Source: Micromonospora arborensis | Lineage (GTDB): Bacteria > Actinomycetota > Actinomycetes > Mycobacteriales > Micromonosporaceae | Direction: 5' to 3' | Assembly (NCBI RefSeq): GCF_003205615.1 | Contig: NZ_PYBV01000018.1 | Coordinates: forward strand, 20,871-58,585 | Length of the DNA: 37,715 nucleotides | Shown: positions 16,221-24,200 of the stretch, one piece after another | Layout of the letters: each line of letters starts with the position of its first letter | How positions within the stretch are numbered: the stretch's first letter is position 1 | The notes under the pieces: model-generated | Told to the model about the DNA's origin: nothing | The model's input: only the letters and a program-made list of their open reading frames with translations | Databases searched by the model: none | Program-made: the position numbers and the translations under genes

Positions 16221-17186
16221 GTGGATCTGCTCCGACACCTGCGGCACTTCGTGGTGGTCGCACACGAGTTGCACTTCGGGCGGGCCGCGGAGCTGCTCGG
16301 GATGGCCCAGCCGCCACTGAGCCAGTCGATCCAACGACTGGAACGGGAGCTCACGGTCGAGTTGTTCGACCGGTCCCGCCGCCAGGTACGCCTCACCACG
16401 GCCGGTGAGCTGCTGCTCGGCGAGGCGGAGGAGTTGCTCGCCGGTGAGGGCCGGCTCCGCAACCTGATGGGGCAGATCCGCGCGGGTGAGCTCGGCGTAC
16501 TCCGGGCCGGGGTGCCACCGGAGACGCCTGCGGTGACGCTGCGCGCGTTGCTGGACGGGCTCACCACCCGGGCACCCGGCCTGGACGTGGAGTTGCACGA
16601 GCTGACCACCGCCGAGCAGGTGCGGATGCTCGCCGAGCGGACCCTGGACGTGGGTTTGGTGCATCATCCCGTGACGGCGGACGGACTGCGCTTCGGCGCT
16701 CCGGTCGACGTACCCCTGGGGGTGCTGCTGCCGCGCACCTCGCCGCTGGCCCGCGGTCGTGCGGTGCCGCTCGCGTCGCTGGCCGGCCTGGATCTGGTGG
16801 CCGCGCCCCGGGCCACCGCGCCCGGCTGGCACGACCACCTGCTGGTGGTGTGCCGACAGCACGGTTGGCGCCCGGGCCGGGTGCGTCCGGCCCGCAACCC
16901 GGAGTTCCTCTTCGGGCTGGTGCTGGCCGGAGGCGGAGTGGCCGTGGAGCCGGCGACGGTGGCGCGACGGGAACCCCGCATCGCCTGGCGGCCGATCGCC
17001 GACGCACCGCTGACCAGGCGCACCTCGGCGGCCTGGCCGGACCGGTCGGCGCACCCGGCGGCGTCGATGTTCGGGCAGCTCGCCGCCGAGGTGCTGGCCG
17101 CCGCCGAGCCCGCGCCGTCCGCGGCGCCCGAGACGTCGGTGCCGGCGGCCCGGCCCTGGCCGGTGCTGTTCGACACGACCGGGTGA
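16221..17186 (+). CDS. LysR-family transcriptional regulator
   Basis: A 321-residue LysR-type regulator. The winged HTH is at about 1-60 (LRHLRHFVVVAHELHFGRAA, ELLGMAQPPLSQSIQRLERE, then LFDRSRRQVRLTTAGE), followed by the two-lobed effector domain from about 90 (LGVLRAGVPPETPAVTLRAL and DVGLVHHPV). The C-terminal 50 residues are alanine- and proline-rich. GTG start. Divergent from the serine hydrolase, and 100 bases upstream of an aldo/keto reductase on the same strand; either could be its target. LysR proteins usually activate the divergent neighbour and repress themselves. Effector unknown. Confidence 0.93.
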   Translation: MDLLRHLRHFVVVAHELHFGRAAELLGMAQPPLSQSIQRLERELTVELFDRSRRQVRLTTAGELLLGEAEELLAGEGRLRNLMGQIRAGELGVLRAGVPPETPAVTLRALLDGLTTRAPGLDVELHELTTAEQVRMLAERTLDVGLVHHPVTADGLRFGAPVDVPLGVLLPRTSPLARGRAVPLASLAGLDLVAAPRATAPGWHDHLLVVCRQHGWRPGRVRPARNPEFLFGLVLAGGGVAVEPATVARREPRIAWRPIADAPLTRRTSAAWPDRSAHPAASMFGQLAAEVLAAAEPAPSAAPETSVPAARPWPVLFDTTG

Positions 17187-17286
17187 ACGGGTCGAACGTT
17201 GCGCTCGTCACCCAGGTTTGGGCGGTGCATCACCCGCAGGCTCGGGTATGGATGACAGGCAACGAAGACGACGCGAAGGAGCCGCA

Positions 17287-18138
17287 ATGGCCAGCATGAT
17301 TCCGGACATCAGCCTGAACGACGGCACCACCATCCCGCAGCTCGGCTTCGGGGTGTTCCAGATCGAGCCGAAGGACACCGTCGCGGCGGTGACCACGGCT
17401 TTCGAGGCGGGCTACCGGCACATCGACACCGCCCAGATGTACGGCAACGAGGCCGAGGTCGGCGAAGCGGTACGCGTCTCCGGCCTGGACCGGGGCGCGG
17501 TCTACGTGACCAGCAAGCTGAACAACGCCTTCCACCGCCCCGACGACGCCCGCAAGGCGTTCGACTCGACGCTCGCGGCGCTGAAGATGGACTACATCGA
17601 CCTGTTCCTGATCCACTGGCCGCTGCCGACCCTGTACGACGGTGACTACGTCTCGACCTGGAAGGTGCTGGAGGAGTTGCAGCGCGACGGCCGCGCCCGC
17701 TCGATCGGCGTGTCGAACTTCCAGGTGTCGCACCTGCAGCGGCTGGCCGCCGAGGCGAGCGTCGTGCCGTCGGTGAACCAGATCGAGGCGCACCCGTACT
17801 TCGGCAACGACGAGGTCCGCGCCTACGGCCGCGAGCACAACATCCTCACCGAGGCGTGGTCGCCCATCGCGCAGGGCAAGGTGCTGGGCGACCCGACGGT
17901 GGTCGACCTCGCCGAGCAGCTCGACCGGACCCCGGCGCAGGTGGTGCTCCGCTGGCACGTGCAGCGCGGCGACATCATCTTCCCGAAGTCGACCACCCCG
18001 AGGCGGATCGAGGAGAACACTCGGATCTTCGACTTCGAGCTGGACGACGCGGCGATGGAGCGGATCACCGAGCTGGACAAGGGCGAGGCCGGGCGGCAGG
18101 GCCCCGACCCGGATACCTTCGCCTACCTGCCGGCGTAA
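17287..18138 (+). CDS. Aldo/keto reductase
   Basis: A 283-residue NADPH-dependent oxidoreductase of the AKR superfamily (AKR5-like, as 2,5-diketogluconate reductases). The TIM-barrel opens with SLNDGTTIPQLGFGVFQI; the catalytic tetrad is visible as Asp47 and Tyr52 (HIDTAQMYGNE), Lys77 (VTSKLNN) and His110 (LFLIHWP). The cofactor-binding end has FPKSTTPRRIEEN. It would reduce aldehydes or ketones to alcohols in the cytoplasm; the natural substrate is not readable. ATG at 17287 is preceded by AAGGAG with good spacing, which decides against a longer reading from 17218. Transcription ends at the hairpin 18167-18191. Confidence 0.95.
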   Translation: MASMIPDISLNDGTTIPQLGFGVFQIEPKDTVAAVTTAFEAGYRHIDTAQMYGNEAEVGEAVRVSGLDRGAVYVTSKLNNAFHRPDDARKAFDSTLAALKMDYIDLFLIHWPLPTLYDGDYVSTWKVLEELQRDGRARSIGVSNFQVSHLQRLAAEASVVPSVNQIEAHPYFGNDEVRAYGREHNILTEAWSPIAQGKVLGDPTVVDLAEQLDRTPAQVVLRWHVQRGDIIFPKSTTPRRIEENTRIFDFELDDAAMERITELDKGEAGRQGPDPDTFAYLPA

Positions 18139-18166
18139 CGCGACGGCCGGCGGTGACGCTCAGTGA

Positions 18167-18191
18167 ACGGGGGCCCGTCCCGGGCCCCCGT
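18167..18191 (+). terminator. Rho-independent-type terminator after aldo/keto reductase
   Basis: Arms ACGGGGGCCCG and CGGGCCCCCGT pair perfectly over 11 bp around a TCC loop, followed by TTT. It lies 28 bases after the reductase stop and just before the lipoprotein gene, so that gene likely has its own promoter or escapes by read-through. Confidence 0.75.
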
Positions 18192-18218
18192 TTCGCGTGA
18201 GAGGACCATCCCCCGGCA

Positions 18219-18914
18219 ATGTCGCTCCGCCGTACCACCCTGGTTTTCCTGTCGTTGCTCCTGCTCGCGCCAGCGGCCTGCACACCGAGCCAGGCCGCCG
18301 AGGCCCCCCGCTGGTCCGCGCCGGCGGTTTCGGCCTCGCCGACCCCGCCGAAGCCACGCCCGGCGCCGACCTCCACCACCGACGTCCGCAACCGGGTCAC
18401 CGGGGCGATGCTGAACCTGAGTGCGGAGATCCACCCGGAGACGGCGCAGTACACCGACGAGAACACCACGGCGTGGAAGCTGATCTCGTTGTGCAGGTCC
18501 AGCCTGCCGTCGGACGTCAAGCGCACCGCCTACCGGGAGCGAATCTGGGACGGCGAGAGCGTGTGGATCCGGCAGTACGTGGTCGGCTACCTGAAGGTGC
18601 CCGGCCGCAAGCTCGCCGACGAGCTGCGGTCCGTCCTCGCGACGTGCAAGCAGTACGAGGTGCCCGACGACGGGCGCACCTCGACCATCCTGCGGCCGTC
18701 GCCCCCGCCAGTGCCGAACGGCCCGGACGTGATCACCTTCTGCGAGCGGCTGAGTGGGAAGTCGATCCTGCACCAGTGCACGCTCGTCCTGGTGCGTGGC
18801 AACTTCGTCATGGAGGTGGACACCTCGATGACCAACGGCGACCTCGCGGCCGGCACCGCGCTGATCGCGAAGATCGCCCCGCTCGCGGTGGCCGCCCTGG
18901 AGAAGGTCGCCTGA
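18219..18914 (+). CDS. Probable secreted lipoprotein, function unknown
   Basis: A 231-residue exported protein. It has a signal peptide (RRTTLVFLSLLLLAPAAC) ending in a cysteine at residue 21 that fits a somewhat unusual lipobox (PAAC, no Leu at -3), then a Pro/Ala/Ser/Thr-rich linker to about 55. The domain from about 56 to 231 has cysteines in SLCRSS, ATCKQYE, TFCERLSG and HQCTLVL, likely two disulphides, and a helical end (LIAKIAPLAVAALEKVA). The length and Cys pattern recall extracellular sensor-type lipoproteins of actinomycetes, but I do not recognise a named family. GAGAGGA lies 13 bases before the ATG, a rather long spacing. Confidence 0.75.
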   Translation: MSLRRTTLVFLSLLLLAPAACTPSQAAEAPRWSAPAVSASPTPPKPRPAPTSTTDVRNRVTGAMLNLSAEIHPETAQYTDENTTAWKLISLCRSSLPSDVKRTAYRERIWDGESVWIRQYVVGYLKVPGRKLADELRSVLATCKQYEVPDDGRTSTILRPSPPPVPNGPDVITFCERLSGKSILHQCTLVLVRGNFVMEVDTSMTNGDLAAGTALIAKIAPLAVAALEKVA

Positions 18915-18989
18915 GCGTCGCCGGGGCGGGAGCGGAACATTTCGCTCCACCGGCGGTCCGACCACGGCGACGGGCTGGTCGGCTGCCGG

Positions 18990-19832
18990 TCAGGACCCGA
19001 CGCGCTCGGCGATCCGGCGGAACGCCGCCTGGGTCGGTGAGCCGGGTTCGGGGACGTAGACGATCATCCGCTGGTCGGTCTCCGGCACCAGCAGCACACG
19101 GCACTCGAACTCCAACGGCCCCAGGTCGGGGTGCGGCACCCGCTTCACGACGGGGCGCCGTTCCCCGACCTCGTGCTCGGCCCAGAGCCGCGCGAATCGG
19201 GGCGAGGTGCCGAGCAGCTCGGTGACCAGTTCCCGGATCGCCGGGTCGGTCGGGTAGCGGCCGTAGGCGGCCCGCAGGTCCGCCACTGTGCTGCGCACGA
19301 ATCGGAGTACCTCGGCGTCGTCCCAGTGGCCGCTGGTCGCCGGCTGCCGAAACGTCCAACGGATCATGTTGCGGTCCGCGTCCGGCACGGCCCCGAGATC
19401 CCCCACGAAGTACGTGGCCAGGTGGTTCCAGGCCAACACGTGGTACGCGGCGTCGACGAGGTACGCCGGAGTTTCGGTCATCGCGTCGAGCAGGTGCCGC
19501 AGGCCGGGGTTCACCTCCCGACTCGGCCCGCCGGCCAGTGGCGGATTCTCCCCGGCGATCCGGAACAGGTACTCGCGCTCGTCCCGGCTCAGCAGCAGCG
19601 CCCGCGCCATCGCGGCGAGCACCTGCCGGGACGGGTGCGGCCCACGGCCCTGCTCCAGCCGGATGTAGTAGTCGATCGACATTCCGGCGAGCTGGGCGAC
19701 CTCCTGTCGGCGCAGGCCGGGGGTGCGCCGGCGTACCCCCTCCGGGAGCCCGACCTCGGCGGGCCGCAACCGGGCGCGGCGGGTACGCAGGAACGCCGCC
19801 AGTTCGTCACGCCGCAGGCCGCTGCTCGTCAT
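18990..19832 (-). CDS. XRE-family regulator with MmyB-like ligand domain
   Basis: A 280-residue transcriptional regulator common in actinomycetes. The N-terminal XRE helix-turn-helix (about 8-80) reads ELAAFLRTRRARLRPAEVGL, then RRTPGLRRQEVAQLAGMSID and YYIRLEQGRGPHPS. The rest (about 105-275) is the MmyB-like, PAS-fold ligand domain: NPGLRHLLDAMTETPAYLVD, VLAWNHLATYFVGD, RNMIRWTF. Such domains are thought to bind fatty-acid-like ligands. The gene is divergent from a short-chain dehydrogenase with 102 bases between. In many actinomycetes these regulators repress the oxidoreductase next door, so that is its likely target. Confidence 0.93.
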   Translation of the reverse strand: MTSSGLRRDELAAFLRTRRARLRPAEVGLPEGVRRRTPGLRRQEVAQLAGMSIDYYIRLEQGRGPHPSRQVLAAMARALLLSRDEREYLFRIAGENPPLAGGPSREVNPGLRHLLDAMTETPAYLVDAAYHVLAWNHLATYFVGDLGAVPDADRNMIRWTFRQPATSGHWDDAEVLRFVRSTVADLRAAYGRYPTDPAIRELVTELLGTSPRFARLWAEHEVGERRPVVKRVPHPDLGPLEFECRVLLVPETDQRMIVYVPEPGSPTQAAFRRIAERVGS

Positions 19833-19866
19833 GCCCCCAGCATGCCTCGGCCCGGGTCCGCGAGGG

Positions 19867-19882
19867 TGGTACCGCTGGTCCC
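19867..19882. promoter_or_regulatory. Possible operator of the MmyB-type regulator
   Basis: TGGTACC (19867-19873) and TGGTCCC (19876-19882) form a nine-base-spaced direct repeat in the gap between the XRE regulator and the dehydrogenase. GGTACC is itself palindromic. Placement and repetition suit an operator; binding is inferred. Confidence 0.35.
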
Positions 19883-19934
19883 AGCTTCGGCCCGGCTCTC
19901 CTCAGACGACATCCACCGCGACAGGCTCGACGGT

Positions 19935-20687
19935 ATGACGAACACGACCGCCCTGATCACCGGGGCCAACAAGGGAATCGGCTTCGCCACCGCCCGACAG
20001 CTCGGCGGGCTCGGAATGACCGTGCTGGTCGGCGCGCGGGACGCCGATCGGGGCCGGGCAGCGGAACAAAAGTTGCGCGACGGCGGCGCGGACGCCCGGT
20101 TCGTGCCGCTGGACGTGACCGACGCCGAGTCGGTGGCTGCCGCCGCGAAGCTGGTGGAGTCGGAGTACGGCCGGCTGGACGTGCTGGTCAACAACGCCGG
20201 CATCATCCTCGCCGACGGCACGCGGGCGCTGCCCAGCGAGACGACCGTGGCGACACTGCGCCGGGTGTTCGAGACGAACGTGTTCGGGGTGGCGACGGTG
20301 ACCAACGCGCTGCTGCCGCTGCTGCTCCGGGCACCGGCGGCCCGGATCGTCAACGTCTCCAGCGAGGTCGGCTCGATCGCGGTGATGACCGACCCGGACG
20401 GCGCGTTGTTCGAGCTGACCTCCGTGCCGTATCCGTCGTCGAAGACGGCGCTGAACATGCTCACCGCGATGTACGCGAAGGAGTTGCGGGACACCCCGAT
20501 CAAGGTGAACGCGGCGAACCCCGGCTACTGCGCCACCGACCTCAACAGCCACAACGGCTTCCGCACCGCCGAGCAGGGTGCCGAAGTCAGCGTGCACCTG
20601 GCGACGCTGCCGGCCGACGGGCCGAGCGGGTTGCTCTGGGGCTTCCAGATGGACGCCGGCGGCGGGTACGGCGTGCTGCCCTGGTGA
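19935..20687 (+). CDS. Short-chain dehydrogenase/reductase
   Basis: A 250-residue classical SDR, carbonyl-reductase-like. Cofactor binding is shown by TGANKGIGFA (10-19) and VGARDADRG, whose Arg35 suggests NADPH; NNAG is at 86-89, the active-site Asn114 in FETNVFG, Ser142/143 in VNVSSEVGS, and the Tyr166-x3-Lys170 pair in YPSSK. It would reduce a carbonyl compound in the cytoplasm. The start at 19935 is fixed by the usual SDR opening MTNTTALITGA. It is divergent from the MmyB-type regulator, which probably represses it until an inducer is present. The substrate is unknown. Confidence 0.95.
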   Translation: MTNTTALITGANKGIGFATARQLGGLGMTVLVGARDADRGRAAEQKLRDGGADARFVPLDVTDAESVAAAAKLVESEYGRLDVLVNNAGIILADGTRALPSETTVATLRRVFETNVFGVATVTNALLPLLLRAPAARIVNVSSEVGSIAVMTDPDGALFELTSVPYPSSKTALNMLTAMYAKELRDTPIKVNAANPGYCATDLNSHNGFRTAEQGAEVSVHLATLPADGPSGLLWGFQMDAGGGYGVLPW

Positions 20688-20698
20688 CCTGCCAGCAG

Positions 20699-20735
20699 CC
20701 GCCCCGTCGACCTCAACCCTGGGTCGGCGGGGCGG
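20699..20735. terminator. Hairpin between convergent dehydrogenase and acetyltransferase genes
   Basis: CCGCCCCG+T+CGACC (20699-20712) pairs with GGTCG+G+CGGGGCGG (20722-20735): 13 of 14 positions pair around a nine-base loop. It covers the stop and the last codons of the minus-strand gene and could end transcription from both sides. Confidence 0.6.
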
Positions 20736-21228
20736 TCAGGTCGAGCTGCCAGTCGTTGGCACGCATCATCTGCCCCGGCGGGTACTCGAAACCGGTCTCA
20801 CCGAGCAGCGTGAAGCCGGCCTTGCGGCAGACCGCGTTCGAGGCGGCGTTGTCGACCGAAGGGTAGGCGTGGGCGTGGCGGTGGGTCCGCCGCGCGCGGG
20901 CCACGTCGACGACCGCGCGCACCGCGGCGGTGGCCAGCCCCTGCCCCCGGTACGCGGGCAGCACCGCCCAGCCCATCTCGTACACCGGTTGCTCGCGCCA
21001 CTCGCGGGCCCAGTAGCCGACGCTGCCCGCCCGTGCGCCGTCCGGCAGCACCAGCGTGAACATGCAGCCCTGCCCGGTGTCGGCGAAGTGCACGTACCGG
21101 TCGTGCCGGGCAACCACCTGCGCGTCGGTCTCCGGACCGCCGGTGTGCTTGCGCGTGTCCGGTGAGTTGAGCTCCCGCAGCAGGTCGAGGTCGTCCTCGT
21201 GCCACGGTTCGATGCGTACCTGAGCCAT
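20713..21228 (-). CDS. GNAT-family N-acetyltransferase
   Basis: A 171-residue acetyltransferase of the RimJ/RimL-like GNAT group. The acetyl-CoA site is seen in GWAVLPAYRGQGLATAAVRA (pattern R/Q-x2-G-x-G/A) and the late NAASNAVCRKAGFTLLGE. It would move an acetyl group to an amine of a small molecule or protein; the target is unknown. I set the start at 21228 since GGGAG lies five bases upstream and MAQVRIEPW is the usual first strand; a reading from 21258 adds ten residues. Divergent from the FMN reductase across a 21-bp palindrome. Confidence 0.9.
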   Translation of the reverse strand: MAQVRIEPWHEDDLDLLRELNSPDTRKHTGGPETDAQVVARHDRYVHFADTGQGCMFTLVLPDGARAGSVGYWAREWREQPVYEMGWAVLPAYRGQGLATAAVRAVVDVARARRTHRHAHAYPSVDNAASNAVCRKAGFTLLGETGFEYPPGQMMRANDWQLDLTAPPTQG

Positions 21229-21294
21229 TCCACTCCCCTGTTCGTCGGCCCCAGTCAAGCCGACCCCACCGACATCGCGCTCCCGAAACGCCGC

Positions 21295-21315
21295 CCGCTA
21301 GATCGGATCTAGCGG
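21295..21315. promoter_or_regulatory. Perfect 21-bp palindrome, candidate operator
   Basis: Arms CCGCTAGATC (21295-21304) and GATCTAGCGG (21306-21315) are exact inverted repeats around one G. It lies in the divergent gap, 45 bases before the FMN reductase ATG and 67 from the acetyltransferase ATG. Length and symmetry fit a TetR- or MarR-type dimer site, yet no such regulator is encoded in this window. Confidence 0.6.
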
Positions 21316-21359
21316 ACGCCGGCCGCCACCTCGCGCCTGCAGGATGAGAGGGGGTGGCG

Positions 21360-21914
21360 ATGACACCGTTACGGATCGCCGTGATCATCGGCAGCACCCG
21401 GGAGGGGCGGGCCGGCGATCGGGTCGCCCGCTGGTTCGTCGACCAGGCCACGCCGCACGACGACCTGGCCGTGACGGTCGTTGACCTGAGCGAGTACGAC
21501 TTTCCGGCCAGTTACCCCGCCGAGCCGACCGCGTCCATCCGGGCGTTCGTCCGCGAGGTGGGTCGGGCGGAGGCGTTCGTCGTGGTCACCCCGGAGTACA
21601 ACCACAGCTTCCCGGCACCCTTGAAACAGGCCATCGACTATGGGTACGACGAGTGGCAGGCCAAACCGGTCGGCTTCGTGTCGTACGGCTGCCGGTCCAC
21701 CGGCCGGCACGCGGTCGACCAACTGCGCACGGTCTTCACCGCGCTGCACGCGATGACGGTGCGCGACGTCGTCGGGATCGACCTGCTCGCCGGAGAGCCG
21801 ACACCGCAGTGCACCGACGAGCTGCGCCGCGACGCCGCCGTCCTGCTCGACCAGCTCCGCTGGTGGGGTCTGGCCCTACGCGACGGCCGGGTGGCCCGGC
21901 CCTACGTCTCCTGA
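21360..21914 (+). CDS. NAD(P)H-dependent FMN reductase
   Basis: A 184-residue flavodoxin-fold protein of the NADPH-dependent FMN reductase family. The phosphate loop IIGSTREGRAGDRVA (about 8-22) binds FMN, and the segment VVVTPEYNHSFPAPLKQAID contains the YNHS motif typical of the family. Such proteins pass electrons from NAD(P)H to flavin, quinones or azo dyes in the cytoplasm. The ATG at 21360 has GAGAGGGG at good distance; a GTG six bases earlier is possible. The DrrA/DrrB-type exporter starts 58 bases downstream on the same strand, so all three may form a unit controlled at the palindrome 21295-21315 (inference). Confidence 0.92.
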   Translation: MTPLRIAVIIGSTREGRAGDRVARWFVDQATPHDDLAVTVVDLSEYDFPASYPAEPTASIRAFVREVGRAEAFVVVTPEYNHSFPAPLKQAIDYGYDEWQAKPVGFVSYGCRSTGRHAVDQLRTVFTALHAMTVRDVVGIDLLAGEPTPQCTDELRRDAAVLLDQLRWWGLALRDGRVARPYVS

Positions 21915-21972
21915 CCCGTCGTCATCTGCACACATCGCCTTCTGCACACGTCAAGAATGAAAGGTACGAATC

Positions 21973-22986
21973 ATGAGTAGACGCACCACCGGCCTGGCCA
22001 TCGAGGCCGAGGGGCTCACCCGTTCGTTCGGGGAGACCCAGGCGCTGGCCGGGATCGACCTGCAGGTGCCCGCCGGCACTGTCTACGGTCTGCTCGGCCC
22101 GAACGGGGCGGGCAAGACCACCGCCGTCCGGGTGCTCGCGACGTTGCTGCGCCCCGACGGCGGCTCGGCACGGGTCTTCGGGCACGACGTGGTCACCGAT
22201 GCCGACAAGGTCCGTTCCCGGGTCAGCCTCACCGGCCAGTACGCCTCCGTCGACGAGGACCTGACCGGCACGGAGAACCTGGTGCTCCTCGCCCGTCTGC
22301 TCGGCCTGCGCAAGCCGGCCGCCCGGGAGCGCGCGGCAGCCCTGCTCGCCGCGTTCGGTCTGACCGAGGCGAGCGACCGCCAGGTGAAGAAGTATTCGGG
22401 TGGGATGCGGCGGCGCATCGACATCGCCGCGAGCATCCTCAACACACCCGACCTGCTCTTCCTCGACGAGCCGACGACCGGCCTCGACCCGCGCAGCCGT
22501 AACCAGGTGTGGGAGATCGTCCGGGCGGTGGTGTCGCACGGCACGACGGTGCTGCTGACGACGCAGTACCTCGACGAGGCCGACCAGCTCGCCGGGCGGA
22601 TCGCGGTCGTCGACCACGGCCGGGTGATCGCGGAGGGCACCCCGGGCGAGCTGAAGTCGTCGGTCGGCTCCGGCACGGTCCACCTGCGACTCCGCGACCC
22701 CGGGCAGCGGCCCGAGGCGGAGAAGGTGCTCCGGGAGGCGCTCGACGTGCCGGTGCAGCTCGCCGCCGACCCGGTGGCGTTGACCGCCCGGGTCGGCGAG
22801 GCCGGCACCGACCTCGACGCCAGCGCCCAGGCCGCCCGCGCGCTCGGCGACCTGGCCCGCGCCGGCATCGTCGTCGACGACTTCTCCCTCGGTCAGCCGA
22901 GCCTGGACGAGGTCTTCCTGGCTCTGACCGACCACCCCGCCGTGCCGGCCGACGAGCGCGACGACAAGCTGGAGGCAGCGCGATGA
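21973..22986 (+). CDS. DrrA-family ABC transporter ATP-binding subunit
   Basis: A 337-residue ATPase of the daunorubicin-resistance (DrrA) type, which powers drug or lipid export. Motifs: Walker [10 protein letters not shown], signature [12 protein letters not shown], Walker [14 protein letters not shown], switch region [14 protein letters not shown], and the DrrA-type C-terminal domain ending [22 protein letters not shown] lies eight bases before the ATG. Between the FMN reductase stop and this gene the nonamer TCTGCACAC occurs twice (21925 and 21941), 16 bases apart, a possible promoter or regulator element. The stop overlaps the permease start (ATGA). Substrate unknown; no biosynthetic cluster adjoins. 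Confidence 0.94.
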   Translation: MSRRTTGLAIEAEGLTRSFGETQALAGIDLQVPAGTVYGLLGPNGAGKTTAVRVLATLLRPDGGSARVFGHDVVTDADKVRSRVSLTGQYASVDEDLTGTENLVLLARLLGLRKPAARERAAALLAAFGLTEASDRQVKKYSGGMRRRIDIAASILNTPDLLFLDEPTTGLDPRSRNQVWEIVRAVVSHGTTVLLTTQYLDEADQLAGRIAVVDHGRVIAEGTPGELKSSVGSGTVHLRLRDPGQRPEAEKVLREALDVPVQLAADPVALTARVGEAGTDLDASAQAARALGDLARAGIVVDDFSLGQPSLDEVFLALTDHPAVPADERDDKLEAAR

Positions 22987-23831
22987 GCAACGTCACGACC
23001 GAACGGGCGCCGTCCGTCTACGTCCCGTCCGCCGAGGCGCTGGCGACCGTGCTCGCACCCAGTGCCCGACCGCCTCGACCGAGCGCGCTGGGCGCGTCGC
23101 TCACCTTCGGCTGGCGAGCCATGCTGAAGATCAAGCACGTGCCGGAGCAGCTCTTCGACGTGACCGCGTTCCCGATCATCATGGTGCTGATGTTCACGTA
23201 CCTGTTCGGCGGTGCCCTCGCCGGCAGCCCCCGTGAATACCTGCAGTTCTTCCTGCCCGGAATCATGGTGACCAGCGTCGTGATGATCACCATGTACACC
23301 GGTGTCGGCCTCAACACCGACATCGAGAAGGGCATCTTCGACCGGTTCCGTACGCTGCCCGTCTGGCGCCCCGCAGCCCTGGTCGGCATGATCTTCGGCG
23401 ACGTGCTGCGCTACATCCTCGCCGCCCTGGTGATCCTGGGCCTGGGGCTGGCGCTCGGGTTCCGACCCGCTGGCGGGGTGCTCGGCGTCGCCGCCGGAAT
23501 CGGGCTGCTGGTGGTCTTCTCGTTCGCGTTCTCCTGGGTGTGGACGTTCTTCGGGCTGATCCTGCGCAGCGAGAAGTCGGTGATGGGGGTCAGCATGATG
23601 GTGCTGTTCCCGCTGACGTTCCTGAGCAACGTCTTCGTCGACCCGAGCACCATGCCCGGCTGGCTCCAGGCGTTCGTGAAGGTCAACCCGGTGACGCAAC
23701 TGGTCGCGGCGATCCGTGGGGCGATGAGCGGCGATTCGGACCCGTCGGCCACCATGTGGCTGCTGGTCTGGAGCGCCGGCTTCCTGGTCGTCTTCGGCAC
23801 CCTGACCATGTACAGGTACAACCGCCGCTGA
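22983..23831 (+). CDS. DrrB-family ABC-2 transporter permease
   Basis: A 282-residue membrane protein, partner of the DrrA-type ATPase with which it overlaps by four bases. A hydrophilic N-terminus of about 45 residues leads into six membrane helices: around 60-78 ([18 protein letters not shown]), 90-110, 137-160, 165-190, 200-220 and 255-275. The EVxGP-like loop of ABC-2 permeases and the block [17 protein letters not shown] are present. Together the two proteins would expel a hydrophobic compound. The gene ends 15 bases before a long C run that begins the repeat-rich stretch to 24.2 kb. Confidence 0.93.
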   Translation: MSNVTTERAPSVYVPSAEALATVLAPSARPPRPSALGASLTFGWRAMLKIKHVPEQLFDVTAFPIIMVLMFTYLFGGALAGSPREYLQFFLPGIMVTSVVMITMYTGVGLNTDIEKGIFDRFRTLPVWRPAALVGMIFGDVLRYILAALVILGLGLALGFRPAGGVLGVAAGIGLLVVFSFAFSWVWTFFGLILRSEKSVMGVSMMVLFPLTFLSNVFVDPSTMPGWLQAFVKVNPVTQLVAAIRGAMSGDSDPSATMWLLVWSAGFLVVFGTLTMYRYNRR

Positions 23832-23846
23832 CCCCGCAACCAGCCG

Positions 23847-23875
23847 CCCCCCCCCCCCCCCCCCCCCCCCCCCCC
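23847..23875. repeat. Homopolymer run of 29 C
   Basis: Twenty-nine uninterrupted C residues directly after the exporter operon. Such runs slip during replication and are hard to sequence, so the true length may vary. It is outside coding sequence. Confidence 0.9.
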
Positions 23876-23907
23876 GCCCCGCCCAGCCCAGCCCCCGCCC
23901 CGCCCCT

Positions 23908-23986
23908 CCCCGCGATCTTGCACTTTCTGTCCCGACAAACGTCGCGATCCGCGTATATCGAGTGCCGAAAGTACAAGATCGCGGGG
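23908..23986. repeat. Inverted repeat, 20-bp arms, possible dispersed palindromic element
   Basis: CCCCGCGATCTTGCACTTTC (23908-23927) and GAAAGTACAAGATCGCGGGG (23967-23986) are inverted copies with one mismatch, 39 bases apart. The spacer contains AT-rich GCGTATATCG, unlike its surroundings. It could be a terminator for the exporter operon, or a REP/MITE-like element; GATCTTGCACTTT palindromes occur in Micromonosporaceae spacers as far as I recall. Confidence 0.65.
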
Positions 23987-24001
23987 CGAGGCGCGCGGGG
24001 C

Positions 24002-24200
24002 GAGGCACGGCGCGGGGCGAGGCACGGCGCGGGGCGCGCGGGGCGAGGCACGGCGCGGGGCGCGCGGGGCGAGGCACGGCGCGGGGCGCGCGGGGCGAGG
24101 CACGGCGCGGGGCGCGCGGGGCGAGGCACGGCGCGGGGCGCGCGGGGCGAGGCACGGCGCGAGGCGCGCGGGGCGAGGCACGGCGCGAGGCGCGCGGGCA
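24002..24200. repeat. 26-bp tandem repeat (minisatellite)
   Basis: The core GCGAGGCACGGCGCGG recurs with GAGGCACGG starting at 24002, 24019, 24045, 24071, 24097, 24123, 24149 and 24175: one 17-base step, then six exact 26-base steps. The last two units carry the same G to A change (GCGCGAGG). As 26 is not a multiple of three, reading it gives a 26-residue Arg/Gly/Ala pattern in all frames, so ORFs across it are not genes. The 430 bases between 23831 and 24264 hold no gene. Confidence 0.9.

Noticed and set aside
16170..17054. Minus-strand frame extending the serine hydrolase upstream through the LysR gene.
   Set aside because: The extension is low-complexity and opposite a clear LysR gene; a good GTG with ribosome site exists at 16163.
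24002..24200. CRISPR-like array because of regular repeats.
   Set aside because: Units are contiguous with no unique spacers; it is a minisatellite.
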